Shown: positions 53,043 through 63,700, counted from the first letter of the stretch. The stretch: DNA of 64,000 nt from Calditrichota bacterium (GCA_024278755.1 JAJRSO010000013.1:60318-124317); one strand, 5' to 3'. Numbers and translations are program-made. The notes: generated by a model from the letters alone, not told the origin.

Positions 53043-53459
53043 ATGAACGAACTTTGGAAGCAGGTAAATTCTAATATTCCGGAAATTCTGCAAACATATA
53101 AAAAAATTGCCGTTGTCGGTTTATCGCCCAAACCCTGGCGCGCAAGCCATTCGGTTGCAGCTTACTTACAGGATGCCGGCTACGCCATTTTCCCGGTAAA
53201 TCCCGGACACGATCAAATTCTTGGTCAGAAATGTTATAAATCTCTCTCCGAAATACCGCAAACCATCGAAATCGTCGATATTTTTCGCCGCTCGGAACTG
53301 GTGCTGCCCATCGTTCAGGAGGCCATCACCGTTGGAGCAAAAGTCGTTTGGATGCAATCCGGCATTATTAACGAACAGGCCGCCAAGCTGGCCATCGAAG
53401 CGGGACTCGAAGTAGTAATGGACGCCTGTATGAAAATTGAACACGCGTATTTAGAATGA
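53043..53459 (+). CDS. CoA-binding domain protein (YccU family)
   Basis: A 138-aa Rossmann-fold CoA-binding protein: IAVVGLSPKPWRASHSVAAY, GYAIFPVNPG, VDIFRRSELVLPIVQEAI, KVVWMQSGIIN and VVMDACMKIEHA. The family resembles the CoA-binding domain of succinyl-CoA synthetase; its cellular role is not known. It is the last gene of the DUF2520-PHP-CoA-binding operon, 12 bases after the PHP gene. Confidence 0.88.
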   Translation: MNELWKQVNSNIPEILQTYKKIAVVGLSPKPWRASHSVAAYLQDAGYAIFPVNPGHDQILGQKCYKSLSEIPQTIEIVDIFRRSELVLPIVQEAITVGAKVVWMQSGIINEQAAKLAIEAGLEVVMDACMKIEHAYLE

Positions 53460-53468
53460 CTCCTGTCT

Positions 53469-54020
53469 TTATGGGTTTAAACCGAGTGCGGGTGCGACCG
53501 TACTTAAAGCCTGAACGACAAATTCCACATGTTCCGTAAAATCCACGCCTAATTCTTCGGCGCCGCGCGCAATTTCCTCACGGTTCACTTTGGCCGCGAA
53601 CTTCTTGTCTTTTAATTTTTTCTTAACCGATTTAAATTTTACTTCGCTTAAAGCGCGAGTGGGACGCACCAGGGTAACCGCCGTAATAAAACCGCTCAGT
53701 TCATCCACGGCGTATAAAACTTTAGCCATTAATGACTCACGAGGAACACCGGTGTGATCGGCATGACCTAAAATGGCTGTTCGAATCTCTTCGGAAACGC
53801 CTTTTTCCTGTAATATTTCCGAACCCTTTTCGGGATGGTTGTCCGGGAAACGTTCGTAATCGAAATCATGCAGCAGGCCGACGACGCCCCATAATTCCAC
53901 ATCTTCGTTATAGTTTTGCGCATAAGCGCGCATCGCCGCTTCTACGGCAAAGGCATGTTTTAATAAACTTTCACTTCCTGTGTATTCTGTTAAAATTTCC
54001 AAAGCCTGATCACGTGTCAT
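53469..54020 (-). CDS. HD-domain hydrolase (HDIG family)
   Basis: A 183-aa HD-superfamily phosphohydrolase: LKHAFAVEAAMRAYA (first His), VVGLLHDFDYERFPDNH (HD), TAILGHADHTG and VDELSGFITAVTLVRPT. Such proteins hydrolyse nucleotides or related phosphates; the substrate is unknown. It ends 9 bases from the oppositely oriented CoA-binding gene and follows fabG by 16 bases, so it is probably co-transcribed with it. Confidence 0.85.
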   Translation of the reverse strand: MTRDQALEILTEYTGSESLLKHAFAVEAAMRAYAQNYNEDVELWGVVGLLHDFDYERFPDNHPEKGSEILQEKGVSEEIRTAILGHADHTGVPRESLMAKVLYAVDELSGFITAVTLVRPTRALSEVKFKSVKKKLKDKKFAAKVNREEIARGAEELGVDFTEHVEFVVQALSTVAPALGLNP

Positions 54021-54036
54021 ATTGTTCCTCTTTATC

Positions 54037-54792
54037 TTATCCGCATAAAACGTTTCCGCCGTTTACATTTAAAATTTCGCCGGTAATCGCCCGGGCAGCA
54101 TCGGAAGCAAGAAAAACAATGGGACCGGCAAGATCGTCCGCTTCGGGAATAAAACCAACCGGAAGCTGTTTTTCAATGGAACCGTTGCTTTTCTTGAGCG
54201 CTTCTGCCGACATATCCGTATTCACCCAACCGGGCGCCACCGAGTTAACCCGAATACCGTCCGGTCCCAACTCCGTTGCCAGAGATTTAGTAAAGCTGAT
54301 CAAGGCGCCTTTGGTGGCGGCATAGTGGGAATGAAAGGCTTCGCCGCGCTGCCCGGCTGTTGACGAAATATTAACAATAGAGCCTTTTATACCCTTTTTT
54401 TTCATGTGTTTCACCACATGATGCGTAAAATAAAAAACGCTGTCCAGGTTAACCTGCATGGTTCTGCGCCACTGGTCAACGCTCATTTCTTCGATACGGC
54501 CGTATTCCCAGATCCCGGCATTGTTTACCAGAATATCGATGTGCCCCAGTTTATCGATGACTTTTTGAATAAAGCCCTGTACTTCCTGATAATCACTTAT
54601 TTCGCATTCGTTAAAATAGATTTGTCCTTTGTATTTTGCACAGGACTCGGCCAGAGAATCAGCCAAACGATAATTCTTATTATAATTAAACGCTACATTC
54701 GCCCCTAATTCCATAAATAATTTTACCGTTGCCGCGCCGATTCCCCTGCTGCCTCCGGTGATCAAAACATTTTTTTCTTTAAAATCAAACAT
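54037..54792 (-). CDS. fabG: 3-oxoacyl-ACP reductase-like short-chain dehydrogenase
   Basis: A 251-aa classical SDR. The cofactor site is TGGSRGIGAATV, the NNAG motif is LVNNAGIWEYG, catalytic Ser is in IVNISSTAGQ, Tyr and Lys in YAATKGAL. The C-terminus LNVNGGNVLCG fits the FabG-type. It would reduce 3-oxoacyl-ACP with NADPH. Being away from other fab genes, a different substrate is possible, so the symbol is provisional. It lies upstream of the HD-domain gene. Confidence 0.85.
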   Translation of the reverse strand: MFDFKEKNVLITGGSRGIGAATVKLFMELGANVAFNYNKNYRLADSLAESCAKYKGQIYFNECEISDYQEVQGFIQKVIDKLGHIDILVNNAGIWEYGRIEEMSVDQWRRTMQVNLDSVFYFTHHVVKHMKKKGIKGSIVNISSTAGQRGEAFHSHYAATKGALISFTKSLATELGPDGIRVNSVAPGWVNTDMSAEALKKSNGSIEKQLPVGFIPEADDLAGPIVFLASDAARAITGEILNVNGGNVLCG

Positions 54793-54891
54793 TCTAACTC
54801 CTGTTAAAGTTTAATGCAAATAACGTCGGCGAAAAGAGATTTGTTCCTCCCGGATTTCTCTTTAGCAGTGCTTTGCGAAACGCCATGCCTT

Positions 54892-56100
54892 TTAGTTATT
54901 TTCTTCTTCGATAATTGCATACAGTTCATCCATAAAATTCGGCAGGGCCGACTGCATCCGGTTCCAGCTTGGGATCATGGGCAATTCCATGGGATTTGCC
55001 AAAAACTGCTCGCCGGACAGAATGATGCTGCGGGTAAACACTTCCACCGCTTTTTCCTCCACATGCCGCTCATAAATCAATCCGTTCACGGCCGCGTCGG
55101 CATGATATTTATCGATAAAATCCAACGCCATACGCCAGTAGGCCGCTTTCAGTGTTCTAAAAAACTGATCCGTAAAAACAACGCCCGTACTGGCCAGAAC
55201 CCGATAAAAAGATTTGGCAATATCTACGGTCATTTTTGCCAAACCGGCGCTGGGGTCCGATTCGGACAATCCCTGATGTTTGTGGTCGTAATTATCGAGA
55301 ATATCGACCTGGCACATCTGATTTTTAGCATAGTTGCGGTAAATTTCATTGAGCGTGCCAATCTCTAATCCCCAGTCGCTGGGCAAACGCAGCTGAAAAG
55401 CCACACCCCTTAAAATGGCAATCTCGCCGGAAAGCGGGTAGCGGAATGAATCGATATAATCCAGATAATCAATCCCCCCCAAAATCCGTTTCAGGCTGCG
55501 GATAAGCGGGGTAATAAACAGGCGCGACACCCGGCCGTTTAACTGATCGGACACCCGACTGTAATAGCCTTTGCTAAAACGAAAAGCGAGCAACGGATCG
55601 GCCAGCGGATACACCAACCGGGCTAATAACTGCCGGTGGTAGGTTAAAATATCGCAGTCGTGCATGGCAATGACCCGCGATTTATCACTGGCCAGCAGGT
55701 ATCCCAAACTTAGCCAGACATTCCGGCCTTTTCCTTCGGTACCGATATACAGTTTTTTTTCGCTCAGTGTCTGGCACAGTTCCTTTATTTTAGGGCTGCG
55801 CTGCCAGATAACGCGATGCCGCTGCGGTAGCCGCGCAAAAAACTTCTTGGCATGTTCAAATTCTTCTTTATTGGCCGCATCCAGACCGATGACAATTTCC
55901 GTAAGATAGGGAACCTTTTGCAACTGCTCCACAATGCGCGGCAAAGCCATTCCTTCCAGTTCACTGTTAAGCGATGGCAATAACAATGAAATGGGGTTTT
56001 TAACCGTAAAAGATTTTATTTTGGCTTCTAAATCTTCTAAAGGATATTTCCGCAGATTGTGCAGACTGGTAACAGAGCCGTTCTGAAAAAAATCAGACAT
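54892..56100 (-). CDS. gpgS: Glucosyl-3-phosphoglycerate synthase-like glycosyltransferase (GT81)
   Basis: A 402-aa GT-A-fold glycosyltransferase. NPISLLLPSLNSELEGMALP and VIGLDAANKEEFEHAKKFF occur near the N-terminus, the nucleotide-binding segment IGTEGKGRNVWLSLGY follows, and the DxD-like motif is MHDCDILTYHRQLLARLVYP. The pattern fits the GT81 family, which makes glucosyl-3-phosphoglycerate from NDP-glucose and 3-phosphoglycerate. The downstream HAD phosphatase gene completes the route to glucosylglycerate, a compatible solute. ATG 56100 has AAGGAA five bases upstream; an upstream ATG (56136) is less likely. Confidence 0.75.
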   Translation of the reverse strand: MSDFFQNGSVTSLHNLRKYPLEDLEAKIKSFTVKNPISLLLPSLNSELEGMALPRIVEQLQKVPYLTEIVIGLDAANKEEFEHAKKFFARLPQRHRVIWQRSPKIKELCQTLSEKKLYIGTEGKGRNVWLSLGYLLASDKSRVIAMHDCDILTYHRQLLARLVYPLADPLLAFRFSKGYYSRVSDQLNGRVSRLFITPLIRSLKRILGGIDYLDYIDSFRYPLSGEIAILRGVAFQLRLPSDWGLEIGTLNEIYRNYAKNQMCQVDILDNYDHKHQGLSESDPSAGLAKMTVDIAKSFYRVLASTGVVFTDQFFRTLKAAYWRMALDFIDKYHADAAVNGLIYERHVEEKAVEVFTRSIILSGEQFLANPMELPMIPSWNRMQSALPNFMDELYAIIEEENN

Positions 56101-56151
56101 GGTATTTCCTTTCTGTACTCTGCGATGGGTAAACATCGCTTTAGTGACGGG

Positions 56152-56982
56152 TTATTTAATGATATTAAAAACCGCTTCCTGCCAGCCCGACGGTCCAATT
56201 CCGTTTGTTCGTCGTAAATTATTTATATTCAGACCTCCTGCATAGGCGCCATCCGCACGCTTTACGGCTACCGGCACATCAACGGCCTGCAGCATGGCCC
56301 AATCGTTGGGACTGTCTCCAATCCCAATGGTTTTAAATACGGCCGTATTATTTTGCCTGAAAATATTTTTTAACGCCTTTACGGCCTTCCCTTTATCGGT
56401 ATTACCCAGCAGATGATAAAAACGGTTTCCCCGTAAAATTTTAAATTCGTTTTTTTCGGCAAAAGTGACCGCCGCTTCCGGAAGCGTTTTATCCGACAAC
56501 AAAATAAACGGTTCACTAAATCCACGTTCTTGGGCCAGTAATGCCCGTTGTTTATCCAGCCCGGTCAGAGATTGAATCTCCGCTGTGTCCATTTCGTGAA
56601 AACCGCGGGTAGTTAACGCAAATTTATTACGCAGCCGGTTAAAAAACGTAAGAATGTCCGTATAATCCCGGCCTAAAGATACAATATGCGCGTTTTTTTT
56701 TAGACTTGTTTTTTGCGGCAAGATCGTAAAATAGTTTTCCGGAATACAGACGGCCGATCCGTTTTCAATAATAAAGGGCCCGTCCAACCCCGCATCTGCA
56801 CAAATTGCTACGGTCTCTTCGAAGGTTTTACTGGTGCAGGGAATCACCGGAATATTTCGCCGGGCAAGAAAACGCAATGCTTGCACAGCAGATGCGAACG
56901 AATAGGTATCAGCATCGAGCAGAGTTCCGTCTAAATCGGTAAACAGTACCCAGTTCCTGTTTATGGAAAAAGAACGATTCAT
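56152..56982 (-). CDS. Mannosyl/glucosyl-3-phosphoglycerate phosphatase (HAD family)
   Basis: A 276-aa HAD phosphatase of the MPGP group: VLFTDLDGTLLDADTY (catalytic DxDGT), FIIENGSAVCIPE, GLDKQRALLAQERGFSEPF, LLGNTDKGKAVKAL and IGIGDSPNDWAMLQAVDVPV. It removes the phosphate from mannosyl- or glucosyl-3-phosphoglycerate. It lies 51 bases upstream of the GT81 gene in the same direction, so both enzymes are made together. Together they support synthesis of glucosylglycerate as an osmolyte; mannosylglycerate is the alternative. Confidence 0.85.
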   Translation of the reverse strand: MNRSFSINRNWVLFTDLDGTLLDADTYSFASAVQALRFLARRNIPVIPCTSKTFEETVAICADAGLDGPFIIENGSAVCIPENYFTILPQKTSLKKNAHIVSLGRDYTDILTFFNRLRNKFALTTRGFHEMDTAEIQSLTGLDKQRALLAQERGFSEPFILLSDKTLPEAAVTFAEKNEFKILRGNRFYHLLGNTDKGKAVKALKNIFRQNNTAVFKTIGIGDSPNDWAMLQAVDVPVAVKRADGAYAGGLNINNLRRTNGIGPSGWQEAVFNIIK

Positions 56983-57340
56983 TAAACCGCCTTTAGCTAT
57001 CTGATTAGCCTTTACAAAATGCTGTAAAATGAGATAAAAATCAAGTTGAGCGTAGTTCTTTTACGAAATTATTTTTAACTTCAAACCGTGAACCGAAGAG
57101 GTTCTATGTCGAACCGTGCGGGTAAGAGCAAATATAAAAACTAAAGCCACGGATTACATCACGCCGGAAGCGGACAGGCCGAAAGAACCATTTAGAATAA
57201 CCACAGATTTTTTCGTCTCTTTTTTGAAACCGTATTGAACGGTTTTAGTAAATGCGTATGTCCGCTATACAAGCCGCTAATTTTACGTATGGACGCGAAT
57301 GTTTTTAACCGGACATAAAAAAAAACGTCCCGTCCAGGAA

Positions 57341-57366
57341 GCCGTGTAAATTCACGGCCTTTTTTT
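57341..57366 (+). terminator. Plus-strand intrinsic terminator without an annotated gene
   Basis: The stem GCCGTG (57341-57346) / CACGGC (57353-57358) with a 6-base loop is followed by CTTTTTTT. The orientation points towards gdhA although no gene lies upstream on this strand, so it may end a small RNA or be an attenuator for gdhA. Confidence 0.65.
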
Positions 57367-57446
57367 CTGCGTTACCCACCCAAAACGACATCGTACCAAA
57401 AAAGAAAGCGTTGATTCTCCCGATATTTCTTTTTTGCAGTTTTTTA

Positions 57447-57471
57447 TTTTAGTATATTTGGAATACTAAAA
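57447..57471. promoter_or_regulatory. 9-bp inverted repeat upstream of gdhA
   Basis: TTTTAGTAT (57447-57455) and ATACTAAAA (57463-57471) are perfect inverted repeats separated by seven bases, 60 bases before the gdhA ATG. A regulator-binding operator is the likely meaning; the regulator is unknown. Confidence 0.55.
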
Positions 57472-57530
57472 GCGGAGTTCTGTGAAATTTTTAACTAAAG
57501 GGCGTCTCATTTTAAAGAAAGTAGTATAAA

Positions 57531-58817
57531 ATGAAAAATACTGTTTACAACCAGTTTCTTACCGCTCAGGCACAGTTTGATCACGCGGCTGATTTGCTGG
57601 AGCTGGATCAGGCAACCCGCGACATCCTTCGCAACCCTATGAAGGAATTTCACTTCAGCATTCCCGTACGAATGGACAATGGCCGGATCAAAATATTTCG
57701 TGGTTTTCGTGTGCAGCATAATCATGCCCGCGGCCCGGCAAAGGGCGGTATTCGCTTTCATCCCCAGGAAACCATCGATACCGTTCGGGCGCTCGCCATG
57801 TGGATGACCTGGAAAACAGCGGTTGCCGATCTGCCGCTGGGCGGTGGCAAAGGCGGTGTTATTTGTGACCCGCATAATTTGAGCCCCCGCGAACAAGAAC
57901 AGATTTGTCGCGGCTGGGTACTACAGGTTTTAAAGAATGTCGGTCCGTATTCAGATATTCCGGCGCCGGACGTTATGACCAACACCCAGCATATGCTGTG
58001 GATGCTGGATGAGTACGAAGCCATTCAGGGCGAACATATGCCGGGTTTTATAACGGGAAAACCGGTTGGTATGGGCGGCTCATTGGGACGAGCCGAAGCG
58101 ACCGGTTACGGGGTTATGATCGCCGTGCGAGAAGCTTTAAAAGAGCTTTCATTAAATCCCGAAAATACAACCGCCAGTCTTCAGGGATTTGGAAATGTAT
58201 CCCGCTATGCCATTGAATTATTTCAGCAGATGGGCGGAACGGTTACCTGTGTATCGAGCTGGGACCAAGCGGATCAGATCAGTTATTCTTTTCGAAAAAA
58301 GGATGGAATCAATCTGCAAGAATTAAATTCCATTGCCGACCCGTTTGGCGGCATCATAAAAGAAAAGGCAGCCGATTTAAATTATGAAGTTTTGCCGGGA
58401 AACGCCTGGATGGAAGAGGAAGTGGACATTTTGATTCCGGCCGCTCTGGAAAATCAGTTAAATGCAGAAAATATCAAACGCATAAGCAGTCGGGTTAAAT
58501 TAATCGCCGAAGGCGCAAATGGTCCAACAACTCCTGAAGCCGATCAATTTATTAATAGCAAAAATATATTCATAATCCCGGACCTCCTTGCTAATGCCGG
58601 CGGCGTAACGGTAAGTTATTTTGAACAGGTGCAAAGTAATATGAATTATTTTTGGGAAAAGGAAGAGGTGCTTGGCAAGCTCGATGTAAAAATGACCTCG
58701 GCCTTTATTAAGGTAAGTGATTTTGCCAAAACACATAAACTGGACATGCGCGAAGCGGCCAATGTCATTGCCGTCCGTCGTACGGCCGATGCCTGTAGAA
58801 ACCGCGGATGGATTTAG
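57531..58817 (+). CDS. gdhA: Glutamate dehydrogenase (Glu/Leu/Phe/Val family)
   Basis: A 428-aa dehydrogenase. The substrate-binding Lys is in GPAKGGIRFHP, the catalytic Lys in LPLGGGKGGVICDP, and the NAD(P)-binding motif is LQGFGNVS. The C-terminal block is AEGANGPTTPEAD and DLLANAGGVTVSYFE. Length and motifs fit the hexameric glutamate dehydrogenase of the short type. It interconverts glutamate with 2-oxoglutarate and ammonia. The ribosome binding site (AAGAAAG) is weak. Confidence 0.92.
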   Translation: MKNTVYNQFLTAQAQFDHAADLLELDQATRDILRNPMKEFHFSIPVRMDNGRIKIFRGFRVQHNHARGPAKGGIRFHPQETIDTVRALAMWMTWKTAVADLPLGGGKGGVICDPHNLSPREQEQICRGWVLQVLKNVGPYSDIPAPDVMTNTQHMLWMLDEYEAIQGEHMPGFITGKPVGMGGSLGRAEATGYGVMIAVREALKELSLNPENTTASLQGFGNVSRYAIELFQQMGGTVTCVSSWDQADQISYSFRKKDGINLQELNSIADPFGGIIKEKAADLNYEVLPGNAWMEEEVDILIPAALENQLNAENIKRISSRVKLIAEGANGPTTPEADQFINSKNIFIIPDLLANAGGVTVSYFEQVQSNMNYFWEKEEVLGKLDVKMTSAFIKVSDFAKTHKLDMREAANVIAVRRTADACRNRGWI

Positions 58818-58960
58818 AGAATTTAGTCAAATCATAATCTGACAATCGTCCCGTTTAGATTGAACATGACGTTTAATCACCGCGTGGCAACAAACTAACA
58901 AATCCATAGGATATTCACTCTGCCTATTGTTCGGCCATTTACTACCGGAAATCTTTAAAA

Positions 58961-60691
58961 ATGGAAAAACAAACACTTCTTCCTTTTAACCGCCGGTCTT
59001 CCAATTCGGAAAATCAGATTTCCTTTATCGGAACAGGGTCGGTAGGCGGTAAAGCCCAGGGCCTGCTTGCCACCGCCACGGTTCTTTCCGAAAACATTCA
59101 AACGGAAAAATATCCTAATATCCTGGTAGGCATTCCTTCTTTTACGGTTATCCGTACCGATGTTTTCGGTCAATTTATGAAACGCAATAAACTCCGTATA
59201 ACAACCCTTTGCAATATGCCCAATGATCGTATTGCCCATGTATTTCAAAAAGCGGAACTGCCCTTTGAGATACTCGGCGATTTACAGGCGCTGGCTTCGC
59301 AGGTAAAATACCCGTTGGCCGTCCGTTCTTCCAGCCTACTGGAAGACGCCATGTACGAACCTTTTGCCGGAATCTATGCTACTAAAATGACCCCGAACAA
59401 TCAAATGGATGCCGATAGCCGTTTCAGAAAACTTGTAGAAGCTATAAAATTCGTATATGCTTCGGTTTATTTTAAGGCCGCCAGAGATTATATGCGCGCC
59501 GCTTCACATCATATTGAAGATGAGAAAATGGCCGTTATTATTCAGAAGGTGGCTGGCGCCAGGCATGGCAGCCGTTTTTATCCTGAACTTTCGGGAGTCG
59601 CCCGTTCATACAATTTTTATCCGACCGGGCGGGCAAAACCGGAACAAGGTGTTGTGAATTTGGCGCTCGGATTGGGCCGCACCATTGTAGACGGCGGCGT
59701 ATCGTGGACCTACGCGCCGGCTTATCCCAAAATCGGCCCGCCGTACGCCTCCACATCCGATATGCTTAAACAGACACAGAATGAATTTTGGGCAATCAAC
59801 ATGGGAAAGGCGCCGGCCTACGATCCGCTTAGTGAAGCAGAATACCTGGTTCAGGAAAACATCATCACCGCGGATAAGGATCTAACACTCAAACACATCG
59901 CCTCAACGCTGGACCGGCACTCGGGGCGGGTATCCATCGGAGTGGGAGCGGACGGACCGCGTATTATTAATTTTTCACCCCTGTTACATTTGCCGGATAT
60001 TCCCTTAAACAACCTTATTAAAGAACTGCTTTCGGTTTGTGAACAGGAAGCCAACGCGCCGGTTGAAATTGAATTTGCCATGACCTTTTCCGAAGATACG
60101 CCGCACCGTTTCAGTTTTCTTCAGGTACGGCCAATGGTAGTTTCGACAGAAAAAATTGATGTAAAACCGGAAGAAATGTCCGCGGATACGCTGCTAATTT
60201 CTTCCGAGAATGTACTGGGAAACGGGGTGATTTCTTCCATCTTCGATATCGTTTATGTTAAACCCGGTGTGTTTGAGGCCAAGAATACGCCAAGAATCGC
60301 TGCCGATTTGGAAGTTCTCAACAAACAGCTCAATGCAACAAAACGTTCCTGCCTTCTCATAGGTTTCGGACGTTGGGGCAGCTCCGATCCGTGGCTGGGC
60401 ATTCCGGTAAACTGGAGTCAGATTTCAAGCGCAAAGGTCATTGTGGAGGCAACCCTGGAAAACATGAATGTGGAATTAAGTCAGGGTTCTCATTTTTTCC
60501 ATAATCTAACCAGTTTTAATGTATTTTATTTTTCAGTCCCTTTTTCCGGGAAATACACCATTGATTGGGAATGGCTTAATCAACAAGCGGCGGCGGCTGA
60601 AACAGATTTTATCCGGCATGTCATTTTGCCACACCCCTTACGTGTTAAGGTGGATGGGTATCATCGGCGGGGTGTTATTTACAAAAAATAG
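58961..60691 (+). CDS. ATP-grasp protein related to the PEP synthase N-terminal domain
   Basis: A 576-aa protein with the N-terminal nucleotide-binding domain of pyruvate phosphate dikinase/PEP synthase. Motifs: IGTGSVGGKAQGLLATA (about 24-40), PLAVRSSSLLEDAMYEPFAG (about 118-137), VGARHGSRFYP-like core and FSFLQVRPM (about 385-393). There is no phosphohistidine swivel domain (no TxGGxxSHAAI) and no C-terminal PEP-binding barrel, so it cannot be a complete PEP synthase. A C-terminal segment (about 410-576, with GFGRWGSSDPWLGIPVNW near 468) is shared with the next gene. The reaction is unknown. The two genes are tandem paralogues. Confidence 0.85.
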   Translation: MEKQTLLPFNRRSSNSENQISFIGTGSVGGKAQGLLATATVLSENIQTEKYPNILVGIPSFTVIRTDVFGQFMKRNKLRITTLCNMPNDRIAHVFQKAELPFEILGDLQALASQVKYPLAVRSSSLLEDAMYEPFAGIYATKMTPNNQMDADSRFRKLVEAIKFVYASVYFKAARDYMRAASHHIEDEKMAVIIQKVAGARHGSRFYPELSGVARSYNFYPTGRAKPEQGVVNLALGLGRTIVDGGVSWTYAPAYPKIGPPYASTSDMLKQTQNEFWAINMGKAPAYDPLSEAEYLVQENIITADKDLTLKHIASTLDRHSGRVSIGVGADGPRIINFSPLLHLPDIPLNNLIKELLSVCEQEANAPVEIEFAMTFSEDTPHRFSFLQVRPMVVSTEKIDVKPEEMSADTLLISSENVLGNGVISSIFDIVYVKPGVFEAKNTPRIAADLEVLNKQLNATKRSCLLIGFGRWGSSDPWLGIPVNWSQISSAKVIVEATLENMNVELSQGSHFFHNLTSFNVFYFSVPFSGKYTIDWEWLNQQAAAAETDFIRHVILPHPLRVKVDGYHRRGVIYKK

Positions 60692-60724
60692 TATCGTACC
60701 TTTTGCCATTACGAAAGAAGATCT

Positions 60725-63700
60725 ATGCACGCAAACAAATCTCTCGAAAAGATTATCGTCGATCTAAAAGAACGCGCCAAAGAGCTGAATTGCCTGTACG
60801 AAGTTCAGGAATTACTGCATAAACCCGGCGCCACGATTGATGAAATATGCAACGGGATAATTAAAGCCATTCCTCCGGGCTGGCAATATCCGGACATTTG
60901 CCAGGCAAAAATTATTTTTCGCGGTTCGGAATACCAAACCGACGGCTTTCGGGAATCGCAATGGTCTCAGTGTACGCTTATCAAAATTCAGGACGAAGAG
61001 GCCGGACAGATTTGTGTTTTCTATACCGAAGAACGTCCCGAGCTTGATGAAGGACCGTTTTTAAAAGAAGAACGCAAATTAATCGATACGATTGCCAGTC
61101 AATTGGGGCTGCATATTTTACACTGTCAGCTCAAAAAAGTATTTGAAGAGAAGAAACACCTTCCTGAAAAAAAGATGAAGGAATGGGAAGTCATCGTTGA
61201 TTTATTAAAACGAACCGACCCTAAACTCCTCGTTCGCATTTCACGAAAACTGGTAAACTACCTGTATTGGAATGGAATTAAAGAGGCAGAAGCCCTCTTA
61301 AACTATTTTACTCCCGCATACAAAGAAGAAGATGATTTACTAAATGAAACCAACCGGCCGCACGAGCAAAAAGCCGGAAGCGACTTAACAAAACTCAGCC
61401 CTAAAATCTTCCGGACAGCCAGCAAATATTTAAGCGAAAAAGAACTATTAGCTAATATTCAAAAATGGATAAAAGAAGATCATTCCGGATTTTTAGTTAA
61501 TATTCTGGAAAATACCGGCTCCTCTCTTGCTGAAATAAGCAGCGCTGTGGAGCGTTTTCATCATATCACGCCGCACGGATTGGAATTATCTGTCCCGCGG
61601 GAAAACAGCTTCCGTGTCGCTTTGATTAACCGCCTTTTGAGTGAGCAGCATAGTTTTATTAAAATCGCCAAGCGCTTTATTAAAGTGGATAGTTTTACCG
61701 ATTTAATGCATAAACTGATTTTCCCGGTGGGCAGCCACGGTAAACTGGGCGGAAAAAGCGCCGGTTTGTTTTTAGCACAGCAAATACTAAAAAATGCCTC
61801 CGGAGAAAATGCGCTTTTAGATCAGATAAAAATCCCAAAAACCTGGTACATCACTTCAGACGGATTATTTAATTTTATAAGCTTTAATAACCTCGAAGAT
61901 ATTATCGAACAGAAATACAAAGATATCGGTCAGGTACGTCAGGAATATCCCTATGTGGTCCATATTTTTAAAAACTCCTCTTTTACGCCGGAAATTATCA
62001 AAGGCCTGTCCATGGCGTTGGATGATTTCGGGGAAGTACCGCTGATTGTGCGCAGTTCGAGCCTGCTCGAAGACCGTATGGGAGCGGTTTTTGCCGGGAA
62101 ATATAAAAGCCTGTTCATTGCCAATCAGGGAAATAAACAGGAACGTTTGATTAAATTGCTGGATGCCGTATCGGAAGTATATGCTTCCACTTTTGGACCG
62201 GACCCCATTGAATACCGTTCCGAACAGGGATTGCTGGATTATCATGAAGAGATGGGTATTTTAATCCAGGAAGTTGTGGGCAAAAAAGTGGGCCCTTACT
62301 TTTTCCCTGCATTTGCCGGCGTTGCCTTTAGCCATAATGAGTTTCGCTGGTCCAGTCGTATTAAACGCAGCGACGGACTCGTTCGAATCGTGCCGGGGCT
62401 GGGCACCAGGGCTGTGGATCGGGTGAGTGATGACTACCCTGTTTTAATCGCTCCCGGCCAGCCGCAATTGCGTGTAAACGTAACGCTCGATGAAATTATA
62501 CGCTATTCACCCCGGAAAATCGATGTCATCAATCTTGAGAAAAGAAGCTTTGAAACCATTGAACTGCGCCACTTATTTCGAAAATACGGTTCTGATTTCC
62601 CGTATTTAACAAAACTGGTATCCGTCATCAAAGAGACACATCTGCAGCCGGCCAGACCGATGGGCATTGATTTTAATAAAGAAAGCCTCGTGATTACCTT
62701 TGACGGCCTGGTGAACAATACTTCGTTTATCGAACAGATACAAGCCGTTTCGAAAACGCTTCAAAAAAGTTATGATTATCCGGTGGATATTGAATTTGCC
62801 CATGACGGTGAAAACTTTTATCTGCTTCAATGCCGCTCTCAAAGTTCACGGCCCGAAAGCAGCCCGGCCTCCATGCCGGAAGATGTTCCGCCCGAAGATA
62901 TTATTTTTACGGCAAATAAATATATTTCTAATGGCGTTATTTCCGATATTACACATGTCGTTTATATTGACCCTCAAAAATACAGCGGTCTTTCCAGCCG
63001 TAAAGATCTCCTTGCCGTGGGAAGAGCGGTTGGCCTGTTAAACAAAATCCTGCCGAAGCGGCAGTTCATTTTAATGGGACCGGGCCGCTGGGGAAGCCGC
63101 GGTGATATTAAGCTTGGAGTTAACATTACCTATTCCGATATAAACAATACAGCAATGCTAATCGAAATTGCCCGCAAGCAAAAGGACTACATTCCGGAAC
63201 TTTCCTTTGGTACGCATTTTTTTTTGGATCTGGTGGAAGCGGATATTCGTTATCTTCCGTTATATCCGGATGAATCCGGAATTATCTTTAATGAGAATTT
63301 TTTATTACACGCAACCAATATTCTCGCAGAAATTCTACCTGATTTTGCCCGACTTCAGGAAACCATTCATGTTATTGACATCTCCTCTTTTACCGGCGGA
63401 CGCACCTTACAGGTATTGCTAAATTCCGACACAGAATCGGGGATCGGACTCCTGACCTATCCTTCCGAAACCTCTCGGCTAAACGAAAAAAAGAGCGTCT
63501 CACTGAATAAAGCCGTAAAAGCGGATGAACACTGGCGCTGGCGTTTACAGTGCACAATGGAACTGGCCGCGCGGCTGGATGTAAAACGATTTGGGGTAAA
63601 AAATCTCTATCTGTTTGGCAGCACAAAAAATGCCACTGCCGGGCCGGCAAGCGATATCGATATCCTGATTCATTTTACAGGCACCGAAGCGCAGCGTACG

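Larger units (their letters stand above)
56983..57530. other. Intergenic region between divergent operons, with terminator and palindrome
   Basis: No open frame of coding character. Contents: a plus-strand terminator-like hairpin (57341-57366) in the middle of the region, GGACAT...CGTCC just before it, and a 9-bp palindrome near gdhA (57447-57471). The terminator has no gene upstream of it, so a short transcript starting between 57000 and 57300 is possible. Confidence 0.5.
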
